Source: Psychrobacter sp. M13
Lineage (GTDB): Bacteria > Pseudomonadota > Gammaproteobacteria > Pseudomonadales > Moraxellaceae
NCBI RefSeq assembly: GCF_030718935.1
Contig: NZ_CP132194.1
Span: 2,790,001-2,854,000 of the forward strand
Reading direction: 5' to 3'
Length of the DNA stretch: 64,000 nucleotides
Under the pieces are notes generated by a model. It had not been told where the DNA came from and did not search any database. It was given only the letters and a program-made list of their open reading frames with translations. Both the position numbers and the translations under genes were made by a program. Shown one piece after another: positions 1 through 8,096 of the stretch; positions within the stretch are counted from its first letter, which is position 1; every line of letters begins with the position of its first letter.

Positions 1-188
1 TCAGCATGTTGCTAATGGAAGGCGCTCGCGACGGCAAAACAGTGGCACAACTGATGAGTGAAGGAGCGACCTACCTCTGTGCCGAAGATGTTATGGACGG
101 TATCGCAGAGATGATACATGATGTCCAAGTTGAAGCCACTTTTCCTGATGGCACCAAGCTGGTAACAGTACATAACCCCATCGTATAG
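1..188 (+). CDS. ureA: Urease gamma subunit, C-terminal part (5' end outside window)
   Basis: This is the end of the small gamma subunit of nickel urease, which with beta and alpha hydrolyses urea to ammonia and carbamate in the cytoplasm. The reading frame is already open at base 1 and ends with TAG at 186-188. The visible part has the family's conserved end: [13 protein letters not shown], then [19 protein letters not shown] and a terminal HNPIV. About 60 of the usual 100 residues are present, so the truncation is only the window edge. It lies 50 bp upstream of the ureBC gene on the same strand and is surely co-transcribed with it. ureD, often upstream of ureA, would be outside the window. 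Confidence 0.95.
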   Translation, partial: SMLLMEGARDGKTVAQLMSEGATYLCAEDVMDGIAEMIHDVQVEATFPDGTKLVTVHNPIV

Positions 189-238
189 CTTGATTCACAG
201 TACAGCCGTTGCAAAGATAATTAAGGATAATTGATATT

Positions 239-2368
239 ATGATAAAAGCAGGTGAATATAAAATAAAAGCAGGCAATATGGCTTTGAACGCTGATCGCAG
301 TGTTCAAACCATAGCAGTCATCAATACCGGCGACCGCCCTATTCAAATCGGCTCTCACTATCACTTTTATGAAGTCAATACAGCACTAAGTTTTGATCGA
401 GAGTTGACACTTGGCTACCGTCTGAACATCATCTCAGGTACGGCGGTACGTTTTGAGCCAGGACAAGCGCGCGAAGTTGAGCTGGTTGCTATCGCAGGTC
501 GTCAGCACATCTATGGTTTTGCAGGCAAAGTTATGGGGCCAGCTGAGGTTAAACACACTACAGCTACGTCGCAAAAGTCTATCGATAGACGTATTCACGC
601 AGAGCATTTTGGCCCTACTACAGGGGATAAAGTACGTCTGGCTGATACTCATTTATGGCTTGAAGTTGAGTATGATTTGACCAGCTTCATAGATCGTCGT
701 TCTAATACTCACAAGGTCAGTGTTGGTGAAGAGGTCAAGTTTGGCGGTGGTAAGGTGATCCGCGATGGTATGGGTCAATCGCAACTACTGGGTAGTCAAG
801 TCGCTGATACCATTATTACCAATGCCTTAATCGTCGATTATACGGGTATTTATAAAGCTGATATTGCTATCAAAGAGGGGCGCATTAGTGGCATCGGTAA
901 AGCCGGTAATCCTGATATTCAGCCTAATGTGACGCTACCTATTGGCGCGGCGACCGAGATTATCGCAGGAGAAGGTAAAATCCTGACTGCTGGCGGTATC
1001 GATAGTCATATTCACTTTATTGCACCCCAGCAATGTGAAACGGCATTGATGTCTGGTCTCACCACGATGTTAGGCGGTGGCACGGGGCCTGCTGAAGGTA
1101 CGCTTGCGACAACTTGTACGCCTGGCGCTTACCACATTCACAGCATGCTAAAAGCTACTGACTCTATTCCGATGAATATCGGAATATTGGGCAAAGGTAA
1201 TGTGAGCTTACCTAAGCCTATTGTCGAGCAAATTGAAGCAGGCGCTATCGGTCTTAAGCTCCATGAAGACTGGGGCTCTACGCCCAAAGCCATTGATAAC
1301 TGTCTTAGCGTGGCTGAAGAATATGATGTACAAGTGGCGATTCATACCGATACACTCAATGAGAGCGGCTATTTGGATAGTACTTTAGGCGCGTTTAAAG
1401 ACCGCTGTATTCACACTTTTCATACCGAAGGCGCAGGCGGTGGTCATGCGCCAGATATCCTAAAAGCTATTGGGGAGACCAATGTGCTACCCTCGTCCAC
1501 TAATCCGACGCGCCCATTTACTATTAATACTATTGATGAGCATCTAGATATGCTCATGGTCTGTCATCATTTGAGTCCCTCTATCGCTGAAGATGTCGCT
1601 TTTGCAGAGAGCCGTATTCGTAAAGAAACCATTGCCGCTGAAGATATTTTACAAGATATGGGCGCTATCGCTATGATGAGTAGTGATTCGCAAGCGATGG
1701 GACGCGTGGGAGAAGTCATTATTCGCACGTGGCAGACCGCTGATAAAATGAAGGCGCAGCGCGGTCATCTAGCACCTGACAAGTCCGCTAAAACCGAGCA
1801 ATCCTCTTTGAGGATTACCTTAAGCGATGTTGACGCTGATAGCGGTAACGATAATTTTCGCATCAAACGCTATATCGCAAAATACACTATCAATCCTGCG
1901 ATTACTCATGGTATCAGCGATGAGGTAGGTTCTGTTGAAGTCGGTAAATGGGCAGATTTGGTTTTGTGGTCACCCGCATTTTTTGGGGTAAAACCTGATC
2001 GCATTCTCAAAGGCGGCTTGATAGCTGCTGCGCCTATGGGCGACCCAAACGCCTCCATCTCTACTCCGCAGCCTGTGCACTATCGCAGCATGTTTGGCAG
2101 CTTCCCCAAAACTGTGGCACAAACTTGTATCACCTTTATGTCAAGTGCGGCTATCGACAAAGGCGTGGATAGACAATTGGGATTAGAAAAAGTTATTCGA
2201 GCAGTGCATGACATTCGTAAGGTGCGCAAGCAACACATGAAGTTTAACAGCTACTGTCCTGATATGGAGGTCAATCCTGAGACCTATGAAGTCTATGCCG
2301 ATGGCAAACTACTAACATGCGAGCCTGCCGAGCATCTACCAATGGCGCAGCGCTACTTTTTATTCTAA
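239..2368 (+). CDS. ureC: Urease beta-alpha fusion (UreB joined to UreC)
   Basis: A single 709-residue frame carries the whole beta subunit (about residues 1-105) followed without a stop by the alpha catalytic subunit (about 120-709); these are normally separate proteins of about 105 and 570 residues. All active-site residues are visible, offset by 123 from Klebsiella UreC: H257 and H259 (HIHF), the carbamylated lysine K340 (GLKLHED), H369, H395, the flap C442-H443 (VCHHL) and D483 (SSDSQAMGR). The chain ends in the usual [10 protein letters not shown]. The linker [20 protein letters not shown] replaces the UreB stop, the intergenic gap and the UreC start. The frame reads cleanly through the junction with no sign of decay, so the protein should be active. 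A short extra segment lies near residues 515-540. It sits between ureA and ureE. Confidence 0.93.
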   Translation: MIKAGEYKIKAGNMALNADRSVQTIAVINTGDRPIQIGSHYHFYEVNTALSFDRELTLGYRLNIISGTAVRFEPGQAREVELVAIAGRQHIYGFAGKVMGPAEVKHTTATSQKSIDRRIHAEHFGPTTGDKVRLADTHLWLEVEYDLTSFIDRRSNTHKVSVGEEVKFGGGKVIRDGMGQSQLLGSQVADTIITNALIVDYTGIYKADIAIKEGRISGIGKAGNPDIQPNVTLPIGAATEIIAGEGKILTAGGIDSHIHFIAPQQCETALMSGLTTMLGGGTGPAEGTLATTCTPGAYHIHSMLKATDSIPMNIGILGKGNVSLPKPIVEQIEAGAIGLKLHEDWGSTPKAIDNCLSVAEEYDVQVAIHTDTLNESGYLDSTLGAFKDRCIHTFHTEGAGGGHAPDILKAIGETNVLPSSTNPTRPFTINTIDEHLDMLMVCHHLSPSIAEDVAFAESRIRKETIAAEDILQDMGAIAMMSSDSQAMGRVGEVIIRTWQTADKMKAQRGHLAPDKSAKTEQSSLRITLSDVDADSGNDNFRIKRYIAKYTINPAITHGISDEVGSVEVGKWADLVLWSPAFFGVKPDRILKGGLIAAAPMGDPNASISTPQPVHYRSMFGSFPKTVAQTCITFMSSAAIDKGVDRQLGLEKVIRAVHDIRKVRKQHMKFNSYCPDMEVNPETYEVYADGKLLTCEPAEHLPMAQRYFLF

Positions 2369-2436
2369 TTGTTTTTTTATTTTGTTAGAGATACAAAACT
2401 TTAAATGGGCTATTTTAACTGACTGTAGACATCTTT

Positions 2437-3039
2437 ATGATAATTTATACGCAACGCCTCGACAAATCAGCGCTTAACACTGAGCAACAAACCACGATTG
2501 ATACTCAAAAATGCTCAGGACACTTTTTGTATCTAGACTTTGATACTCGCCAGCGCAGCCGATTCAAAGCACAAACTCAGCAGCAAGAAACTATTGGTGT
2601 GGATCTACCGCGTACCGAAACCATCAAAAATGGTAGCGTGTTGACAAATAATCAAGGCGCATTAGTCCAGATTATGGCTGCCAAGCAAGCCTTAATCGAA
2701 GTGACTGCCGATAATAGCTTTGATCTTATGAAGGGCGCTTATCATTTGGGTAACCGTCATGTGCCCTTAATGATTGCGCCCAAGGCATTGTACTTCGAGC
2801 CTGACCACGTATTAGAGGCGATGCTACATCAACTTGGCCTACATACCCAAGCAGTCCAAGCACCGTTTGAACCAGAAACGGGTGCTTATAAAGGTGATAA
2901 TGGCGGGCATGCTCACTCTCATGCTCACTCTCATGCTCACTCTAATAATCATGAGCACGCGCACAGTCATCATAACCATAGCCATCATAATAATGATCAT
3001 CACAGTGATAATCACAGTCATGATAACGCTCATGAATAA
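2437..3039 (+). CDS. ureE: Urease accessory nickel chaperone UreE
   Basis: UreE binds nickel and hands it to the UreG-containing activation complex. The protein has 200 residues: a UreE N-domain (residues 1 to about 75), the metal-binding C-domain with the KGAYHLGNRH motif and its conserved histidine, and a tail from about residue 156 that is almost only His, Ser, Asn and Asp, with about 19 histidines. Such tails are known in UreE of other bacteria and store several nickel ions. The tail is partly encoded by a 12-bp tandem repeat. The stop overlaps the proposed ureF start by 8 bp, which suggests translational coupling. Confidence 0.95.
   Translation: MIIYTQRLDKSALNTEQQTTIDTQKCSGHFLYLDFDTRQRSRFKAQTQQQETIGVDLPRTETIKNGSVLTNNQGALVQIMAAKQALIEVTADNSFDLMKGAYHLGNRHVPLMIAPKALYFEPDHVLEAMLHQLGLHTQAVQAPFEPETGAYKGDNGGHAHSHAHSHAHSNNHEHAHSHHNHSHHNNDHHSDNHSHDNAHE
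2908..2943 (+). repeat. Three perfect 12-bp tandem repeats in the UreE His tail
   Basis: The unit catgctcactct occurs three times head to tail and encodes the repeat His-Ala-His-Ser. The reading frame is kept by any change of copy number, so this is a site where replication slippage could lengthen or shorten the metal-binding tail. Confidence 0.9.
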
Positions 3040-3829
3040 TGATTCCGTGTACTCACAGCAGACTACTAATAAAGCACAAGGTATAAGCGATCTGAATAAT
3101 ACCGAGGTAACTGGACGTCTATTGATGCTAGCCTCAAGTAACTTGCCTATTGGCAGTTATACCTACTCCCAAGGTGTAGAGTCCGCTATTGAGTCAGGGC
3201 TTATTCATGATGAAAGCAGCTGCTTAGCATTTATGAGTGACTATCTGGAGCTCGCACTGTGTCGCTATGAGCTACCGCTATTGGCGCTTATGATTGAAGC
3301 CCTGACGGTTGATGACGTAGCGCTTGCTGATGCCTTAGGCAAGGATTATCACGCCAGCCGTGAGAGTAAAGAGTTCGTCTATGAGTCGAGCCAATTAGCA
3401 CTATCCTTATCCGCATGGCTTGATGAGGTACTTAAGCTTGATGTACCTGATAGCTTGCTTGCCCACGGCTTTTTGCCACTGTTTGCCCATATTAGCGCGC
3501 ATTGGCAATTTAAGCCTGAGCAAGCGATGACCACCTACGCCTTTGGTCAAATAGAAAATATGGTACTGGCAGCGGTCAAAACCGTACCGCTTGGGCAAAT
3601 GGCAGGACAGCGAGTTATTTGGCAATTACAGCAGTTGTTAAGCACGCAAGTATATCCGCTAGCGACCCGCGTCAAGCAAAGCTTTTTGCACCTTCAGGAT
3701 ACGTCTGTGGAAGTCAACATAAAGCTAAATCTACTTTATCAGCAGCTACATATGTCCGCGAATTTACCAAATTTAGCGATACTCTCTTGTCAGCATGAAA
3801 AGCAATACAGCCGATTATTTCGCTCTTAA
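3032..3829 (+). CDS. ureF: Urease accessory protein UreF
   Basis: UreF acts in the UreDFG complex that gates nickel insertion and carbamylation of the urease lysine. The core starts at GRLLMLASSNLPIGSYTYSQ, the typical UreF opening (PIGSY, SQGVE), and continues with the alpha-helical fold to residue 265. The frame is open upstream to 2834, but that part is the ureE His tail read out of frame (Thr/Ile/Met-rich), so I take the ATG at 3032, 8 bp before the ureE stop. An in-frame ATG at 3020 is possible. Family members are usually about 225 residues; the excess is an N-terminal lead of about 20 and a slightly longer C-terminus. Confidence 0.9.
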   Translation: MNNDSVYSQQTTNKAQGISDLNNTEVTGRLLMLASSNLPIGSYTYSQGVESAIESGLIHDESSCLAFMSDYLELALCRYELPLLALMIEALTVDDVALADALGKDYHASRESKEFVYESSQLALSLSAWLDEVLKLDVPDSLLAHGFLPLFAHISAHWQFKPEQAMTTYAFGQIENMVLAAVKTVPLGQMAGQRVIWQLQQLLSTQVYPLATRVKQSFLHLQDTSVEVNIKLNLLYQQLHMSANLPNLAILSCQHEKQYSRLFRS

Positions 3830-3909
3830 ACACTGACACACCTAACTTCTATTGAACAATACTTATTGAACTACCGTTATTTAATAACCCTTATCGAGGA
3901 TATTTATTT

Positions 3910-4563
3910 ATGGCACTGACCCCTAAAGTCGAAAACACTCATTCAGATACGACACTATCACCTCTACGCTTAGGTATTGGCGGTCCTGTTGGTTCAGGTA
4001 AAACAGCATTAACCCTCAGATTATGTCAGCGCTTACGTGATAGCGTCAATATGGCCGTAGTGACCAATGATATCTATACCAAAGAGGACTCTGAGTTCTT
4101 GACCCGTCATGAGGCGATGCCAGCCGAGCGTATTCGCGGTGTTGAAACAGGGGGCTGCCCGCACACGGCTATTCGTGAAGACGCCTCAATTAATCTCGCT
4201 GCCATCGCTGAATTACAGCAACAATTTGCAGGTCTTGAGCTTATTATTATTGAATCTGGCGGTGATAATTTGGCCGCTACCTTTAGCCCTGAATTATCCG
4301 ACTTAACACTTTATGTCATTGACGTCTCAGCAGGCGATAAAATCCCTCGTAAAGGCGGGCCTGGCATTATGAAATCCGACTTACTCATTATCAATAAAAC
4401 CGATCTTGCCCCTTTAGTAGGCGCATCGCTTGAGGTTATGGCACATGACGCCAAAAAAATGCGCGGTGATAAGCCTGTGGTCTTTAGTAACATGAAAACA
4501 GGCGACGGTCTGGATGATATTGTGGCCTTTATTCTTGATAAAGGCATGATAAGTGCGGCGTAA
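3910..4563 (+). CDS. ureG: Urease accessory GTPase UreG
   Basis: UreG is the SIMIBI-class GTPase that couples GTP hydrolysis to nickel delivery into apo-urease. The 217-residue protein shows the P-loop GGPVGSGKT (residues 24-32), the nickel-binding Cys-Pro-His motif in GGCPHTA (C83, H85), [19 protein letters not shown], and the guanine-specificity motif NKTDLAP. The length fits the family. A GAGGA ribosome site lies about 10 bases before the ATG. The gene follows ureF after an 80-bp gap and closes the core urease operon. Confidence 0.97.
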   Translation: MALTPKVENTHSDTTLSPLRLGIGGPVGSGKTALTLRLCQRLRDSVNMAVVTNDIYTKEDSEFLTRHEAMPAERIRGVETGGCPHTAIREDASINLAAIAELQQQFAGLELIIIESGGDNLAATFSPELSDLTLYVIDVSAGDKIPRKGGPGIMKSDLLIINKTDLAPLVGASLEVMAHDAKKMRGDKPVVFSNMKTGDGLDDIVAFILDKGMISAA

Positions 4564-4691
4564 GACGCTACCTGTATTGTTATCTCTCAAAGCCACATAT
4601 TCTGTGGCGTCAATAACTATTTTATCCACTGATAAACGGCTCAGCAGATCGTGAGTATATCGATTTGTTGACTTATTAAGGATGTATTATC

Positions 4692-5369
4692 ATGAGCACA
4701 AAAGCATCACAATCTATAGCCTCTAAAACCCTTACTAGCAAAACAGTAATCATCAGTGGCTTGGCACTACTGTCATTGCTACCGACACTGGCATTTTCTC
4801 ATTCTGGGCACGACCTACTAGCGACAGATGCCGCATTTATAAGTTCAATATTGTCTGGCATAACGCATCCTTTGACGGGGCTTGATCACCTCATGCTAGC
4901 ACTCGGTATGGGCATGCTATTGACTCAAATGCACAGCTTCAAAAAAGGCTTTGCCTCATTAGGGGTTGGTTTGGTAGTGGGATTTGCACTGAGCTTGAGT
5001 GTGAGCTTGAACCCTATGTTTATCGAATACGGTATTCTATTCTCTATCGTCGCACTCACCACAGCCCTTATGAGCCGCTACTTTAATAACTCATTGAATC
5101 AAAGCAACAAAGCATCCGTTAAAACAGGGCATAACTTAGCCATCATTGGTTTTGGTGCGCTCGCTATGTTCCACGGAGCTGCACATGCCATTGAGGTCCC
5201 TACAAGCAGCACTATAGCGGGTTTCTTTACTGGTATGATCATTGCTATGCTTGGTCTATATACTGTTGGCAAAGGTGTTGCCATTTATCTGAACCATCGC
5301 TTACCAAACAGCCTGATTACTCAACGCATTATCGCTGTTTTTGGATTGTGTGCTGTACTGTTGAGCTAG
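4692..5369 (+). CDS. ureJ: HupE/UreJ-family nickel permease
   Basis: This 225-residue protein has an N-terminal hydrophobic segment that may be a signal peptide, ending near FSHSGH, then about six membrane segments. The HPLTGLDHLMLALGMG stretch and the later FHGAAHAIE stretch supply the paired histidine/aspartate motifs of HupE/UreJ proteins, which import nickel or cobalt for urease or hydrogenase. Next to ureG, nickel supply to urease is the likely job. An AAGGATG ribosome site region precedes the ATG, and the gene lies 128 bp after ureG, so it may be read with the operon. The insertion-sequence remnant begins just after its stop. Confidence 0.9.
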   Translation: MSTKASQSIASKTLTSKTVIISGLALLSLLPTLAFSHSGHDLLATDAAFISSILSGITHPLTGLDHLMLALGMGMLLTQMHSFKKGFASLGVGLVVGFALSLSVSLNPMFIEYGILFSIVALTTALMSRYFNNSLNQSNKASVKTGHNLAIIGFGALAMFHGAAHAIEVPTSSTIAGFFTGMIIAMLGLYTVGKGVAIYLNHRLPNSLITQRIIAVFGLCAVLLS

Positions 5370-5375
5370 TTCAGG

Positions 5376-5621
5376 ATGCGAGCGCCAAACTGTCTAGGCT
5401 ATGCACTGATGGAGAGCTTCTTTGAGATATTCAAGTATGAGACTATCTACATTGAAAAGAATAAAACGACTGAGACATTAGAAAAACAAATTCATGAATA
5501 TGTGCATTACTGTAATGATGAAAGAATTCAGCTTAAACTAAAAAGACTGAGCCCTGTACAATACAGGGCTCAGTCCTTTGTCAAACTTAAACTGTCCAAG
5601 TCTAGAGGATCAGTTTATTAA
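5376..5621 (+). pseudogene. IS3-family transposase (OrfB integrase core) C-terminal remnant
   Basis: The 81-residue frame matches the last part of IS3-family (IS150-like) transposases: MESFFEIFKYE carries the last catalytic glutamate region, followed by CNDERIQLKLKRLSPVQYRAQSF. OrfA and the first two acidic residues of the DDE triad are absent, so it cannot transpose. The bases after the frame (about 5585-5618, with aaactgtccaagtctagagg and atcag) resemble the terminal inverted repeat of such elements read outward. It abuts the ureJ stop, so an element once inserted here and lost most of its length. Confidence 0.85.
5546..5574. repeat. Perfect 13-bp inverted repeat with 3-base loop inside the IS remnant
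   Basis: The arms actgagccctgta and tacagggctcagt are exact reverse complements around caa. It lies where the transposase reads LSPVQYRAQSF, and it could act as an mRNA hairpin or weak terminator downstream of the urease genes. There is no long T-run after it. Confidence 0.8.
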
Positions 5622-5688
5622 GGGCGGTTTTTTTATCTTCACACTATTATAGGGCATAAGTAAAAATAACTTATACTCAATAGCAATC

Positions 5689-5967
5689 TTATTCAGCAGA
5701 ATCAGCAGCTTTCTTATTACGGCCACCGAATGCGCCAAAACGTTTGTTAAAGCTAGCAACACGACCTTCAGTAGAGGTTTTACGTTGCTCGCCCGTATAG
5801 AACGGATGCGATGCACTTGAGATATCAAGTGGATAGTACGGATATTCTGTGCCTTCATACTCGCGAGTGGTTTTGGTCTTAACGGTTGAACGGGTTAAGA
5901 AATAAACGTCAGCATTGGTGTCATGGAACAAAACGTCATGATAATCAGGATGGATATCTTTACGCAT
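5689..5967 (-). CDS. rpmE2: 50S ribosomal protein L31 type B
   Basis: Begins [16 protein letters not shown] and contains [13 protein letters not shown] and [11 protein letters not shown], the signature of L31. It lacks the zinc-binding cysteines of type A L31, so it is the cysteine-free type B form that in many bacteria replaces the zinc form under zinc starvation under Zur control. The frame is open ten codons further upstream, but the family start and an AGAGAG ribosome site 6 bases before the ATG at 5967 decide for 92 residues. I did not recognise a convincing Zur operator upstream. The protein is a peripheral part of the large subunit near the central protuberance. Confidence 0.95.
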   Translation of the reverse strand: MRKDIHPDYHDVLFHDTNADVYFLTRSTVKTKTTREYEGTEYPYYPLDISSASHPFYTGEQRKTSTEGRVASFNKRFGAFGGRNKKAADSAE

Positions 5968-5997
5968 AATAATCTCTCTAGGTCCGATGCATGTCAT

Positions 5998-6423
5998 CTA
6001 AATGATAGATAATCAGGATTGACATACGTAACTGAGGCACTAAGCACATATCTAAGGCTGGCAATCACGTCACTGGCTTATTCCAGCACTCAACACCACA
6101 CCTCTGCTTTCTTAGCCTTCCACAGCGGGAAAATTAAAGGGCGATTTTAACGGTTTTTGGACTTTGATGCAAGCCATCGAGCAATGACTATTAATAAAAG
6201 CGGCTTAAAGATTATCCTTAGTTGTCATTGCTACTTAGTTGTCATGGTCAAAAGTTCACATTGTTCTGTGTAGCAAGATAAAGCAATACATCCGTTTGCA
6301 TAACGCTACTGACTTTTGCACTGCGATACGTTATAAATGATGAATGATTTTTATTGCAGGCTTTTAGAGCAATCTATTAAACCGTATTTATCAACAATTA
6401 CTTATTGATAGGAACAAAGATTT
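5998..6423. other. Divergent intergenic region between rpmE2 and the yceI-like gene
   Basis: About 425 bp holds the promoters of two divergent genes. I see no protein-like frame. The only visible structure is a 12-bp direct repeat (cttagttgtcat at 6217-6228 and 6234-6245), spaced 17 bases start to start. Confidence 0.6.
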
Positions 6424-7035
6424 ATGACTACTCTTTCTTTAAATTATTCAGCAAAAATATTAGCAAAAACCCTAGTCATCAGCTCAACTCTAGCGATAAC
6501 TACCCTTGCCAGCGCCGCCATGCCAACGCAGTGGGAGCTGGACAATTCACATACTCGCGTCGGCTTTGAGGTTGAGCATTTAGGCTTTTCGACCACTATG
6601 GGTCGTTTTGATAAGGTTGATGGCACGCTTAATTACAATATGAAAACGCCTGATGCTACGCAAATGAGCTTTGTTATTGATACTAATAGTATCAATACTG
6701 CATGGGAGGCGCGTGATGAGCATCTTCGATCTGACGACTTCTTTGACGTTGCCACATATCCAACAATGACCTTTAAATCGACCCAAGTCAGTTTTAGTAA
6801 TCCTATTCAAGCTAAAGTAACAGGCGACTTTACCCTGCTAGGTAAAACTATGCCATTAACACTTGATGTGACTCTAAAAAAGCTTGCTGATAGCCCGATG
6901 ACTAAAGAGCCTGTTATCGGCTTTCGTGCGACAGGTAATATCGACCGCGCGGCTTATGGTATGACTATGTTTGCAGGCGGTATCACTACTAACGTGCCTA
7001 TTCAAATCGACGGCGAGCTGATTAAAAAAAACTAG
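6424..7035 (+). CDS. YceI-family periplasmic lipid-binding protein
   Basis: This 203-residue protein has a signal peptide (positive start, hydrophobic core to about residue 30, cleavage near ASA-AM) and then one YceI domain: WELDNSHTRVGFEVEHLGFS, the DDFFDVATYPTMTF motif and a final NVPIQIDGEL. YceI proteins form a lipocalin-like barrel that binds polyisoprenoids such as ubiquinone-8. The biological role here is unknown. A ribosome site (aggaac) precedes the ATG, and a strong terminator follows, so it is probably transcribed alone. Confidence 0.9.
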   Translation: MTTLSLNYSAKILAKTLVISSTLAITTLASAAMPTQWELDNSHTRVGFEVEHLGFSTTMGRFDKVDGTLNYNMKTPDATQMSFVIDTNSINTAWEARDEHLRSDDFFDVATYPTMTFKSTQVSFSNPIQAKVTGDFTLLGKTMPLTLDVTLKKLADSPMTKEPVIGFRATGNIDRAAYGMTMFAGGITTNVPIQIDGELIKKN

Positions 7036-7060
7036 TGTAAAAAAGTATTCTGATGAACAA

Positions 7061-7092
7061 AAAAAAGCAGCTCTAAAAATGGCTGCTTTTTT
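7061..7092. terminator. Bidirectional rho-independent terminator
   Basis: Arms aaaaaagcagc and gctgctttttt, 10-base loop, A-run on one side and T-run on the other. It serves the yceI-like gene on plus and the convergent lipoprotein gene on minus. Confidence 0.9.
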
Positions 7093-7112
7093 ATAAGATA
7101 CTATATTAAATA

Positions 7113-7547
7113 TTATTTGGTACGGACAACATGCCAGACACCAAGCTTATTGTCACCATCTGTATCACCTACTTTGGTATCGTTGGCATAGAAATATAAT
7201 GGCTTGCCATTAGCAGCCCATTGATAAGTGCCATCTTCTCGTTGAAAAGCTGAAAACTGACTTGATGACTTGGCATTATTATGTGCCATAAATGCAGGCC
7301 AAGCAACCGTGCAAACTGAACCACACTCAGACTTATTCATTGAATCTTTATCAAAAGTATACAAAGTCATTTTATTAACTGAGTCGACTAACACCCCGTT
7401 CATACTAGTAACTGGAGCTGTATTACTGGCAGTAGCTTGTATATCTTGCATCCCTGAATCGCCCATGCCCATCATGTCTTTCATAGTCGTACAACCAGAG
7501 AGCGCTAAGACTCCTGTCAAAGCTGACAACATAATAATATTTTTCAT
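7113..7547 (-). CDS. Lipoprotein with 'secreted repeat' (COG4315-like) domain
   Basis: The 144-residue product starts with a lipoprotein signal: MKNI then a hydrophobic run and lipobox LSGC with the lipidated Cys at residue 19. After a Met/Gly-rich linker comes a compact domain: GVLVDSVNKMTLYTFDKD, a Cys pair in SECGSVCTVAWPAF, and GKPLYFYANDTKVGDTDGD ending in WHVVR. This matches the predicted lipoproteins with the short 'secreted repeat of unknown function' found across proteobacteria. No enzymatic role is known. An AAGGAAGTTACT ribosome site precedes the ATG. Confidence 0.85.
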   Translation of the reverse strand: MKNIIMLSALTGVLALSGCTTMKDMMGMGDSGMQDIQATASNTAPVTSMNGVLVDSVNKMTLYTFDKDSMNKSECGSVCTVAWPAFMAHNNAKSSSQFSAFQREDGTYQWAANGKPLYFYANDTKVGDTDGDNKLGVWHVVRTK

Positions 7548-8096
7548 AGTAACTTCCTTATCTCATAGTAAAAAATTATTTCGTTAAAGTTAGTTGCTCT
7601 ATCTATATCCTAATAGCGAGCAGTTTCAATATAGCACAAGCAAAAAACGATTAATCCGCTCTCCACTTCAAACTAACAAAACACCTCAATACAGATAACA
7701 GATAACAGATAACAGATAATAGTAAGCCGTATTATTTTCAAGATTCCGTTTGCCTTTACTATTAGAGTTTGCTTATTACACAGTACCTTCACTTGTTGAC
7801 AAAATTTATGCAGTACTTTACGCGTTTACGGTTATATAAATCTTAATATTCCGTAGAATACTCATTTAAGACCATATGATCAAATAATATAACGAGCAAC
7901 CCTTTTACAGCTAACGTCAAATGTTGCATTGCATTGTAATTAGACAACAATTTGGAATATGAAGAAGGGTGCTTTACTATCTCTATTGAACTCAACTGTT
8001 AACGCACTCATATCTATACAAAGATAATAAAATCAATAAGTTTGCCACTATCGTTACTAAGTTAGGCTAAGTGGCTCCAAGGATACCTACTCGATT
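7548..8096. other. Intergenic region with a tandem heptamer
   Basis: About 550 bp between divergent genes; no protein-like frame noticed. It carries four copies of cagataa at 7692-7719. The rest is AT-rich and presumably holds two promoters. Confidence 0.6.
7692..7719. repeat. Four tandem copies of a 7-bp unit (cagataa)
   Basis: cagataacagataacagata and so on, four units with the last one intact. It lies about 145 bp upstream of the lipoprotein start on minus and 380 bp upstream of the oxidoreductase gene, so copy-number change could alter promoter spacing for the former. Confidence 0.85.

Noticed and set aside
2834..3031. Upstream extension of ureF
   Set aside because: It is the UreE tail read in another frame; the UreF family start is at or near 3032.
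2839..3033. Minus-strand frame rich in Met and Val opposite the UreE tail
   Set aside because: It arises from the low-complexity His codons read in reverse.
6320..6350. Possible Zur operator in the rpmE2-yceI interval
   Set aside because: gttataa is present but only one half-site; no palindrome that fits a Zur box.
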